This document shows positions 1 to 8,864 of a stretch of DNA of 64,000 nucleotides, one piece after another. The notes under the pieces are model-generated. The model ran no database searches. It saw only the letters and a list, made by a program, of their open reading frames with translations, and was not told the origin of the DNA. The stretch comes from Winogradskya consettensis (lineage in GTDB: Bacteria; Actinomycetota; Actinomycetes; Mycobacteriales; Micromonosporaceae): NCBI RefSeq assembly GCF_018332715.1, contig NZ_BOQP01000041.1, positions 58,599-122,598 on the forward strand, written 5' to 3'. The stretch's first letter is position 1; each line of letters begins with the position of its first letter. A program made the translations under genes and the position numbers.

Positions 1-2119
1 CCGCGGTCACCTTGAAACCGGCGCGGTGGGCTATTACGGGGGAGAGGACGCTTCCTGCGTACGGTCCGGCCTGCAGCAGGTAGCCCGGAACCGGGACCGA
101 CTTCCCCAGCTCCGATGTCGGCGTGCTGATCACGACCTTGACCATGCCGTTGTCGATGAGGAACGGGTCGGTGACGACGGCACCACCGCGGGCCAGCGTG
201 GCGGCGGCCCGGTCCAGGTCGGCGCCGGACGCCCCGGTCATCGCCGCCACCACGTCCCGGCCGCCGACCACCGACGGGAACACCGCGTAGCCGGAACCCT
301 GGGTGATGTGTTCCCTGACGCAGCGCGGATCGGCGAAGAGCGCATCCCGCTCCGCGCGGGTGACCGGTGGATTGCGCTCGCCGGGGCATTGCTGTTCGAG
401 CGTACGCACGGGGATGAGCTGGCAGCCCGTCGACGTGGGATCGTCCGGGCAGACGGTCACCGGGATCTCCGTCAGGTGCGCGTCCGGGAGCGCCGCGGCG
501 ACGGCGTCGCGTGCCTGGGTGGCAGTGCCCGGTGCGTAGGTGGCCGCGACGTAGCCGATCGGCAGCGCCGGGGTGTGGTTCTGCTCCCGCTGGTCGGCGG
601 CGCTCGCCAGGTAGACGCCGATCGCGACGGTGCCGGCGACCGCGGCCATCACGGCGGAGACCGCGGGCGCCGAGGCGGCACGGTTGCGTGCCGTGTCCCG
701 CAGCGCGATCCGGGGCGCGGGCGGCAGGAAGCCGCCCAGCTTGGCGAGCACGCCGACCAGCGCCGGCGTGCACAGCACCAGTCCGATCTGGACGACGGCG
801 AGGCCGGCGGCGATCACCGTGACGTGCGCGGTCGAGGCGCCCGCGGCGGCGGCAGCGGCACCGAGGCCGGCCAGCACCAGACCGGCGACCGGCCAGCGGC
901 GTTTCGCCCGGACCACGCCGCGGCGGCCGGCCAGCGCCGTCACCACATCAGTGCGGGCGGCGGTGACCGCCGGCACAGCAGCGGCCAGCAGCCCGGTGAC
1001 CACGGCGAGCACCGCGATCCCGGCGAGCACCGGCGGATCGAACCGGTACCCCCCGGCCCGCTCGCCGACCAGCATCTGTTCCGCGAGCGGGCGGGCCACG
1101 ACCGCCAGCACCACGGCGAGCGCGAGCCCGGGGACCGCCCCGGCCAGGCCGAGCAGGACGCCGTCCGCGAGCACGATCCTGCGCAGGTGCGCCCGGGTGC
1201 CACCGTTCGCCGCGATCAGCGCCAGCGACCGTTGCCTTCGCCGGGCACCGACGGCGAACGCGGGGCCGGCCAGCAGCACGATCTCCAGCACGGCGAGCCC
1301 GACGACCACCGGCACGAGCGACAGCCGTCCGGGCAGCTCGGGATCGGTGTCTCCGAGGTCCGGGGGATTCAGCAGCACGGCCCGGGATTTGACGATGATG
1401 CCGGACCGGTTGAGGTCGAGCACCTCGTCCCACCCGATCGGCGCCGGGGTGTCTGCCAGCCACGCCGACGGCGTTCCGCTCCCGGGGGTTTCGCCCCCGA
1501 GGGCGAACACCAGGACCTCGCCCAGGTCCGCGGGGAACTCCACGGTGCCGACAGAGGTCCAGGTGCGCCGGCCGTCCGGGGTCTGGATCGTGTCCCCGAA
1601 CCGCGCCCGGGCGGCCTTCGACATCGCCACCTCACCCGGTGCCGCGGGAGCCCGGCCACCGATGAGTTCGACCCGGCCGTGGTGGATCGGATCGCCCAGA
1701 TCCATCTCGTACGCGTCGGCCGGCGCGAGGCCGCCGGTCGCCGTCCGGAACTCCCGCTCCTCGGAGGCGAAGGGGACGACGCGGCTCCCGCTGGGCAGCC
1801 GGGCCAGCATGCCGGCCTCGGTCAGGCCGTCCGACCCCCGGTGCTCGCCGATGTCCTGCGGCCGCCAGTCCTCGCCGGTCGCGTCCTGCGTGACCGGGCC
1901 GTCCAGCAACGGCTGGAGGAGCGCGTCGGCACTGCCCAGCTCGCGGGTGACCTGCTCCGTCGGCGTGAGCGTGAACATGTCGTACGAGGCGGCGGCGTAG
2001 CCGAGCGCACACACCGGCAGCGCGATCATGGCCACCACCAGGGCGGATCGCCCCTTGGCCCGGCTCATCTCGCGGCGGGCGATCCGCAGTGCTGTCACCC
2101 ACGACCCGATGAACGTCAT
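1..2119 (-). CDS. FtsX-like ABC transporter permease (3' end beyond window)
   Basis: An open frame runs from an ATG at 2119 to the left edge without a stop, so about 706 residues are visible and the C-terminus is missing. It starts with a short cytoplasmic segment and a membrane helix (about residues 20-40), followed by a large extracellular part. A membrane helix near residues 280-300 and at least three further hydrophobic stretches follow. This is the layout of MacB/FtsX-type permeases that work on lipid or peptide substrates at the outer face of the membrane. The ATG overlaps the stop of the ATPase gene (ATGA), so the two are translationally coupled and surely form one exporter. The substrate cannot be read from the sequence. 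Confidence 0.85.
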   Translation of the reverse strand, partial: MTFIGSWVTALRIARREMSRAKGRSALVVAMIALPVCALGYAAASYDMFTLTPTEQVTRELGSADALLQPLLDGPVTQDATGEDWRPQDIGEHRGSDGLTEAGMLARLPSGSRVVPFASEEREFRTATGGLAPADAYEMDLGDPIHHGRVELIGGRAPAAPGEVAMSKAARARFGDTIQTPDGRRTWTSVGTVEFPADLGEVLVFALGGETPGSGTPSAWLADTPAPIGWDEVLDLNRSGIIVKSRAVLLNPPDLGDTDPELPGRLSLVPVVVGLAVLEIVLLAGPAFAVGARRRQRSLALIAANGGTRAHLRRIVLADGVLLGLAGAVPGLALAVVLAVVARPLAEQMLVGERAGGYRFDPPVLAGIAVLAVVTGLLAAAVPAVTAARTDVVTALAGRRGVVRAKRRWPVAGLVLAGLGAAAAAAGASTAHVTVIAAGLAVVQIGLVLCTPALVGVLAKLGGFLPPAPRIALRDTARNRAASAPAVSAVMAAVAGTVAIGVYLASAADQREQNHTPALPIGYVAATYAPGTATQARDAVAAALPDAHLTEIPVTVCPDDPTSTGCQLIPVRTLEQQCPGERNPPVTRAERDALFADPRCVREHITQGSGYAVFPSVVGGRDVVAAMTGASGADLDRAAATLARGGAVVTDPFLIDNGMVKVVISTPTSELGKSVPVPGYLLQAGPYAGSVLSPVIAHRAGFKVTA

Positions 2120-2838
2120 GAGGTGTGCTCCAGCAGGTCCTCGGCGGTGCCGAGCGGCCCGGACGAGTCGATGACCACGCCGTCGCGCAGGAAGATCACC
2201 CGGTCCGCCCAGCCTGCGTGGCGGGCCTCGTGCGTGACCAGCAGACCGGCCGCGCCCGCGTCGACCCGGTCGCGCAGCACCCGCAGCACCGCCTCGCCGG
2301 TCTGCGAGTCCAGCGCCCCGGTCGGCTCGTCCGCCAGCACCAGCCGCCGATCGCCGACCAGCGCGCGGGCGATGGCGACCCGCTGCTGCTGCCCGCCGGA
2401 CATCTCGTCGGGGAAGCGCCGGGCCAGCTCCGCCAGCCCGACCTCACCCAGCGAGGCGATCGCGGCGCGCCGGGCCGCCCGCACGCCGACGCCGTCCAGC
2501 TCCAGGGGCAGCGCCACGTTCTCGGCCGCGGTCAGGCTGGGCAGCAGGTTGAAGTCCTGGAACACGTACCCGACGGTCCGGCGGCGGACAGCGGCGAGCC
2601 GGCGGTGCGACAGGTCGCTCAGCGCGGTGCCCTCGACGAGCACCTCGCCGTCGGACGGGCTGTCCAGGCCGCCGGCCAGATTGAGCAGGGTGGACTTCCC
2701 GGAACCGGACGGACCCATGATCGCCACCAGTTCCCCGGGCCGCACGCGCAACGTGACCCCGCGCAGCGCGTGCACGGCGGCCTCGCCGGTGCCGTGGGTG
2801 CGGTGGACGTCGCGGAGCTCGAGGACGTCGGGGCTCAC
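2116..2838 (-). CDS. ABC transporter ATP-binding protein (LolD/MacB type)
   Basis: A 240-residue ATPase subunit of an exporter. Walker A GPSGSGKST is at 42-50, the Q-loop glutamine at 94, signature SGGQQ at 147-151, Walker B LVLADE at 166-171 followed by the PTGALD D-loop, and the switch histidine near 203. The length and the LADEPTGALD string are typical of the LolD/MacB/FtsE group, which pairs with FtsX-like permeases; such a permease follows directly. The GTG start overlaps the stop of the upstream PadR gene (GTGA), and its own stop overlaps the permease ATG. The operon is therefore PadR-ATPase-permease, with the regulator encoded first. Confidence 0.95.
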   Translation of the reverse strand: MSPDVLELRDVHRTHGTGEAAVHALRGVTLRVRPGELVAIMGPSGSGKSTLLNLAGGLDSPSDGEVLVEGTALSDLSHRRLAAVRRRTVGYVFQDFNLLPSLTAAENVALPLELDGVGVRAARRAAIASLGEVGLAELARRFPDEMSGGQQQRVAIARALVGDRRLVLADEPTGALDSQTGEAVLRVLRDRVDAGAAGLLVTHEARHAGWADRVIFLRDGVVIDSSGPLGTAEDLLEHTS

Positions 2839-3416
2839 GACTTCGCCTCTTCCCGGTCAGCGGCGGGGGCGGGCTGTGCTGCGGGCGCGGGGGCGGGGCG
2901 GTCCCGGAGGATCGTGGCCTCGCAGTGGTCCAGCCAGCGGATCTCCGCCTCGCACTGGAAGATCATCGCGTCCAGCACCAGGAGCCAGGACAGATCGCCC
3001 TGCGCGCGCTTGTCACTGCGTACCTTGAGCCGGGTGTATTCCTGCAACGCCCGCATGCCGGAGGTCCGCTGACTCTGCACCACCGCCGCGACATCCACCC
3101 CGGGAGTGGTCATCGCGAGCGCCAGCTTGATCGCCAGCTCGTCGCGCGGCCGGTCGGTGCGCTCGAGCGGCGTGGCGAACCAGGAGGCCAGCTCGGTGCG
3201 CCCGGGCCCGGTCAGCTCGTACGGACGCTGCCCGCCCTCGCTCGCCGGCAGCGCGACCACGAACCCGTCCCGTTCGAGGCGCGACAACGTGGTGTAGACC
3301 TGCCCGATGTTCAGCGACCAGGTCCCGCCGACGCTCTCCTCGAACGCGACGCGCAACTGGTAGCCGTACATCGGCCCCCGCTCGAGCAGAGCCAGCAAGC
3401 CGTGACGAATACTCAT
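2835..3416 (-). CDS. PadR family transcriptional regulator
   Basis: A 193-residue protein with the PadR winged helix-turn-helix at residues 1-80 (start MSIRHGLLALLE, then GPMYGYQL and the wing around VYTTLSRLERDGFV). A C-terminal helical dimerisation part (about 90-180) and a Pro/Ala-rich tail follow. I chose the ATG at 3416 because the PadR fold begins there and the upstream in-frame extension reads like non-coding sequence over the operator. It heads the ABC exporter operon and overlaps the ATPase start. Interlocking palindromes lie 8-28 bp upstream of the start, so autorepression relieved by an exporter substrate is the likely control. The inducer is unknown. Confidence 0.93.
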   Translation of the reverse strand: MSIRHGLLALLERGPMYGYQLRVAFEESVGGTWSLNIGQVYTTLSRLERDGFVVALPASEGGQRPYELTGPGRTELASWFATPLERTDRPRDELAIKLALAMTTPGVDVAAVVQSQRTSGMRALQEYTRLKVRSDKRAQGDLSWLLVLDAMIFQCEAEIRWLDHCEATILRDRPAPAPAAQPAPAADREEAKS

Positions 3417-3423
3417 GCCTACG

Positions 3424-3444
3424 GAGTATGCATACCGAGTATGC
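3424..3444. promoter_or_regulatory. Candidate PadR operator (interlocked palindromes)
   Basis: GCATACCGAGTATGC (3430-3444) is a perfect 6-3-6 inverted repeat. It overlaps a second perfect 10-bp palindrome, GTATGCATAC (3426-3435), and GAGTATGC occurs twice as a direct repeat. The block lies just upstream of the padR start at 3416 and is AT-rich against its surroundings. Position and symmetry fit an autoregulatory PadR site; this is inference from sequence. Confidence 0.65.
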
Positions 3445-3459
3445 TCAGGGCAAGTTGCG

Positions 3460-4001
3460 TCAGCGGGCCCAGATCGTGACGTCGCTGGTAGTCGCGATGA
3501 CGAGGAAGGCACCGGAGGGGGAGAAGCCCGTGGCCCGGAGCTCGGAGACCGTGTTGTGGTGGATGTGCCACCATCCCTGCTGCTCAGCGGCCGTGTACGG
3601 ACTTGCCCGGTACGACAGCAGCACGCGCTCGGACGGCCAGTCGGGCGCGACGATGTCCACGCTCCAGCCGTCCGGTGCGGTGGTGTGCAGGCCCCCGCCG
3701 TACAACCCGGCGATCCGCACCGCCCGGCCGGCGAGCAACCCCGGACCGGGGCAGGTCAGCTCCTCGTCGTCCGGATAGAGCGACGCCGGGTCCTCGTCAC
3801 GCGCGAGAAGCTCGCCGTCCGCCGGGTCGAAGAGGCCGTGGCCGTTGTGGCTCACCGCCATCAGCAGTTCGCGCCCGGAGGCCGGGTCCGGCGCGAAGCC
3901 GACCCCGACCAGGCCACCCACCGCCGCACACGCGACCTGGTGCCACGGCGGTGGTGCCGGCACGACCGCCGCGTCGAGGAAGCGGCGGCGTACCGCGTCG
4001 G

Positions 4002-4005
<4 letters not shown>
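3460..4005 (-). CDS. Hypothetical protein coupled to GlgE
   Basis: A 181-residue protein whose ATG (4005) overlaps the glgE stop in an ATGA junction, so it is co-translated with GlgE. I recognise no family with certainty. The sequence has evenly spaced Trp/Gly/Asp positions, a segment ending FLVIATTSDVTIWAR, and a WHIHHN stretch. This gives the impression of a small beta-rich, WD40- or propeller-like module. There is no signal peptide or membrane helix. The coupling suggests a role linked to maltosyl or alpha-glucan metabolism, but the sequence does not show one. Confidence 0.75.
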
Positions 4006-6017
<2,012 letters not shown>

Positions 6018-6218
6018 AACGGACGACGCTAACCCATTTTCCGTCATACCGCTGTGTTGGGATGTCATTCATGGAACGCGCCCTCTCCGACCCCTGGCAG
6101 GCCCCGATCCGCGACATCGAGGTCACTGCCGGGACCTTCACCAACTGCTCGGGGTACGCCGCAGCGACCGCTGATGAGGCGGCATGAATTGGGAGCCGGT
6201 TGAGGTTTTCCCGTCGCG

Positions 6219-6356
6219 GTGGCGTGCGGGCCGGAGTGCCTGCCGGCGTTCACCGGCCTGGTCGGCGGGCCTCAGGAGTGGCTGCACGACAGCCTCGACA
6301 GGGCCGTCGAGCATGCCCTGGCGATGGCTTTCGCCCGTGCTCGTGACATCGGCTGA
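6219..6356 (+). pseudogene. Possible coding remnant in the glgE upstream region
   Basis: The 459 bases between glgE and the next gene hold no full gene. A 45-codon frame from a GTG at 6219 to a TGA at 6354-6356 reads as natural-looking protein (CGPECLPAFTGLVGG, then helical HDSLDRAVEHALAMAFARA). A stop lies directly before the frame and there is no ribosome site. A second short frame (6071-6187) begins with a similar look in another phase. Together they could be the worn end of a lost gene. No family is recognised. Confidence 0.25.
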
Positions 6357-6409
6357 GCCGGGTGTCACAGCAGGGGAAGGCCGCCGGGTTCGGTGAATTC
6401 TCGGGTTGG

Positions 6410-6440
6410 GTGTCACCGGAGGGGGTGGTCGTTGCGTCTA
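6410..6440 (+). promoter_or_regulatory. Candidate SigE/ECF-type promoter
   Basis: TGTCACC (6411-6417) is followed after 17 bases by CGTCTA (6435-6440). A CGTC-containing -10 is a hallmark of group-4 sigma promoters. It lies 37 bases upstream of the GTG of the gene pair that includes a SigE-family sigma factor, so autoregulation is possible. GGTGTCAC also occurs at 6361. The assignment rests on motif and position only. Confidence 0.35.
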
Positions 6441-6476
6441 CCGAGGTGAGGAGTGCGGGAGCGGGGAAGGACGAGG

Positions 6477-7367
6477 GTGACCGAGGATCTTAGGGCGCTG
6501 ATGCGTTCCGAGCTGGGCGAGGAGCGCCCGCCGCCGCTGGGGGACATCGTGGCGGTGGCGATGGACGGTGGCCGGCGGATCGCCAGGCGGCGGCGGGCGG
6601 CGATGGTGGGTGCCGCGTTCGCGGTGCTGGGGGTGGTCGTGGCCGGGACGGTGGTCTCGTGGCCGGCCGGTAGTCCTCGCACCGCGCCGGGTCTGGCGGC
6701 TGGTGCCCTGCCGTCGGAGACCCCGCAGGCAGAAAGCCTGCCGTCGGAGACCCCGCCATCGGTGTCCGAGCCGGTCGAGGTCCTGCCGTCGGGTGGGAGC
6801 GCGGGCGGGACGCCGTCGCCGGAGGTCAGTTTCCCCTATCGGACGAGCGTGGGCTCGGTTCCGGAATCCAAGATGTGGGACGTGCCGCTGCGGGGTGAGC
6901 GCGGGACGGGTAAGCAGGTGGCGGCGACGGACAAGTCGGTGCTGGAGCTGCTCACGCAGCTGCTGCCGAAGGGCAAGGTCAGCAAACTGGCGGCGAACTC
7001 CGATGACGGGCTGTTCGCGCAGGTGTATCTCGACACCGGCAAGGGGCCCGGCATGCTGCGGGTCTGGCTCAAGCCGTTGCGGGACACGTCCGCCACGCCG
7101 GGCATGGTGAAACTCGAGACGTTCGCGGCGGCGGACGCCAACTGCGTACAGTCCACTGTGGTTTATGCCTCCTACCCGGCCGGTGGCCATCTGGAGATGG
7201 ACATCGCGACCTGCCTGGACGACGACGGCAAGCCGACCGAGCCGGCGCTCACCCTCGACGAGGCCGTGGCGGTCATGTCGGACGCGCGCTGGGGCACCAC
7301 GATGGACGCCGAGCTGGTCGTCAGTGGCGCCAAGAGGTACGCCGACGTTCCCGCGCAGGCGAGGTAG
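6477..7367 (+). CDS. Single-pass membrane protein, probable sigma-factor partner
   Basis: A 296-residue protein of type II-like topology. The cytoplasmic N-terminus (1-about 45) carries an RRIARRRRAA basic stop, one membrane helix (about 46-68, GAAFAVLGVVVAGTVVSW) follows, then a Pro/Ser/Glu-rich linker with imperfect repeats (LPSETPQAES/LPSETPPSVS) and an outside domain to the end. The GTG at 6477 is preferred because AAGGACGAGG precedes it and the protein begins TEDLRALMRSEL. It sits 5 bases ahead of a SigE-family sigma gene, so it is likely its membrane-bound partner or anti-sigma-like sensor. No zinc-binding anti-sigma motif is seen, and the outside domain is not recognised. Confidence 0.8.
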   Translation: MTEDLRALMRSELGEERPPPLGDIVAVAMDGGRRIARRRRAAMVGAAFAVLGVVVAGTVVSWPAGSPRTAPGLAAGALPSETPQAESLPSETPPSVSEPVEVLPSGGSAGGTPSPEVSFPYRTSVGSVPESKMWDVPLRGERGTGKQVAATDKSVLELLTQLLPKGKVSKLAANSDDGLFAQVYLDTGKGPGMLRVWLKPLRDTSATPGMVKLETFAAADANCVQSTVVYASYPAGGHLEMDIATCLDDDGKPTEPALTLDEAVAVMSDARWGTTMDAELVVSGAKRYADVPAQAR

Positions 7368-7372
7368 GGCTG

Positions 7373-7867
7373 ATGGCGAACTATGACGACGAGTTCGAGG
7401 TCTTCGCCCGGGCGTCGGCGGAGCGGCTGCGGGCGACGGCGTTCATGCTGTGCCGGGACTGGCATCTGGCCCAGGACCTCACCCAGACCACGCTGACCAA
7501 GCTCTACGTCGTCTGGCGCAAGGCCGCACAGGCCGACAATCCGGTGGCGTACGCGCAGAAGATGCTGTTCCGCGCCTACCTCGATCACCGGCGCCGGCGC
7601 AGCTCGAGCGAGCGGGCCGTCCCGGAGTTCGAGGACGTCGCGCACGCCGGCAGCCCGGATCTGCGGCTCACGATGCTGGACGCGCTGGCGCAGCTGCCAC
7701 CGCGGGACCGTGCGATCGTGATCCTGCGCTACTTCGAGGACTATTCGGTGGAGCAGACCGCCGAGGTCCTGAACGTGCCCGCCAGCGTGGTGAAGACGCA
7801 GACGAAGCGGTCGCTGTCGAAGCTGAAGGAGCTGCTCGCCCCGGAGCAGGTCGCTCTCTTCGCCTGA
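7373..7867 (+). CDS. SigE-family RNA polymerase sigma factor
   Basis: A 164-residue group-4 sigma factor. Region 2 lies at about 8-75 (the AQDLTQTTLTKLYVVW core). Region 4 lies at about 105-155, with LPPRDRAIVILRYFEDYS and the helix-turn-helix around EQTAEVLNVPASVVKTQTKRSLSKL. Both DNA-contact regions are intact and the size is standard for the actinobacterial SigE family (about 160-180). It follows the membrane protein gene by 5 bases. The usual order in this family is sigma first and membrane partner second, as in the second pair at 60-61.4 kb; here it is reversed. Confidence 0.93.
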   Translation: MANYDDEFEVFARASAERLRATAFMLCRDWHLAQDLTQTTLTKLYVVWRKAAQADNPVAYAQKMLFRAYLDHRRRRSSSERAVPEFEDVAHAGSPDLRLTMLDALAQLPPRDRAIVILRYFEDYSVEQTAEVLNVPASVVKTQTKRSLSKLKELLAPEQVALFA

Positions 7868-7869
7868 GC

Positions 7870-8613
7870 CTAACGCCGCGGGCCGTGGATCTCCTGGTGC
7901 AGGCGCTCCATGCGCTTGTCGAGCCGGGCGGCGTCCTCGGCGGCGGCGGCCAGCTCGTCACGCAGGGCCGGCGGGATGTCGGGGTTGTGCTTGTAGTAGA
8001 TCTTGTGCTCGAGGCTGGCCCAGAAGTCCATCGCGACCGTCCGCAGCTGCACCTCCACCGGCACCGCGACGACCTGGTCGGAGAGGAAGACCGGGATCTC
8101 CACGATCAGGTGCAGGCTGCGGTAGCCGTTGTCCTTCGGCTTGGCGATGTAGTCCTTGGTCTGCACCGGGTTGACGTCGGGCTGGCGGGTCAGCATGTCC
8201 GCGACGGTGTAGACGTCGGAGACGAAGCTGCACACGATGCGGATGCCGGCGATGTCGCGGATCCGGGCACGCAGGTCGTCGAACGTGAGCGGGCACTCGA
8301 TCCGCCGGGCCTTCGCGGCGATGCTGGCCGCGCTCTTCAGCCGCGGGTTGACGTGCTCGATCGGGTTGCCCGTGCCCCGGTGGGCCAGCTCCTCCGCCAG
8401 GATGTCGATCTTCGTCCGGATCTCCGCGAGCCCGAACTTGTAGACCATCATGAACCGGGTCAGCTCATCGGTCGCCTCATGGAACGGCGCGGGCACCGCC
8501 GCGGTCGTCCCGGCACCCCGGGCGGCGCCGTCGGGCCCCGCGATCGCGTGGCGCTCGACGATCTGTCCGTGAACGGTCCCGCGCTGCTCCGCACCGGGAT
8601 GCTCAGGATTCAC
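7870..8613 (-). CDS. RelA/SpoT-domain small alarmone synthetase-like protein
   Basis: A 247-residue protein with a nucleotidyltransferase (synthetase) domain like the YjbM/YwaC (RelQ/RelP) group, which makes (p)ppGpp from ATP and GDP/GTP. Motifs seen are RIRDIAGIRI (117-126), YIAKPKDNGYRSLH (155-168), EVQLRT (187-192) and WASLEHKIYYK (198-208). There is no HD hydrolase domain and no TGS/ACT tail. The 45-residue N-terminus is Gly/Ala-rich and probably flexible. The start is GTG with GGAGAGAA about 9 bases upstream. It is convergent with the sigma gene 2 bases away. The alarmone role follows from family knowledge. Confidence 0.9.
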   Translation of the reverse strand: MNPEHPGAEQRGTVHGQIVERHAIAGPDGAARGAGTTAAVPAPFHEATDELTRFMMVYKFGLAEIRTKIDILAEELAHRGTGNPIEHVNPRLKSAASIAAKARRIECPLTFDDLRARIRDIAGIRIVCSFVSDVYTVADMLTRQPDVNPVQTKDYIAKPKDNGYRSLHLIVEIPVFLSDQVVAVPVEVQLRTVAMDFWASLEHKIYYKHNPDIPPALRDELAAAAEDAARLDKRMERLHQEIHGPRR

Positions 8614-8711
8614 GATGGTTCTCTCCAGATTCGGTCTCGAACTGCCGCATGCACCGTCCTACCGTATGCGCAGTGCTCCAGAGCGGGTCACGCAGTGGGA
8701 AAGACGTCCAA

Positions 8712-8746
8712 GGACAGAAATGCGAGCAATTCTCGCAGACCTGTCC
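8712..8746. other. Nested inverted repeat between kinase and alarmone genes
   Basis: GGACAG (8712-8717) pairs with CTGTCC (8741-8746). Inside it, TGCGAG (8721-8726) pairs with CTCGCA (8732-8737) around CAATT. This is a 35-bp two-tier perfect dyad. It lies downstream of the kinase gene and upstream of the alarmone gene, both read on the minus strand. It could be a terminator without a T-tract or an operator. A further imperfect dyad (ACTGCCGCAT ... ATGCGCAGT) lies at 8641-8673, nearer the alarmone gene start. Confidence 0.5.
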
Positions 8747-8864
8747 ATTCCGCGTTAGCCGCTCACCGCCGCAGCCCGCAAAATCCCCCGCGGAATGGGC
8801 GAAAGCGCAGGCTGAGGCCCTGCCGGGGCTGATATCGCTGCGGTCGGGGCTCCCGTCGCAAGGG

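Noticed and set aside
26..3072. Very long open frames on the plus strand (up to 1000 codons)
   Set aside because: They are antisense shadows of the permease, ATPase and PadR genes. Their Arg/Gly/Pro-rich composition lacks domains, and GC-rich codon bias alone keeps such frames open.
6184..6396. 70-codon plus-strand frame with Trp/Arg/Ser-rich product
   Set aside because: The neighbouring phase (6219-6356) has a far more protein-like product; this frame looks like its shadow.
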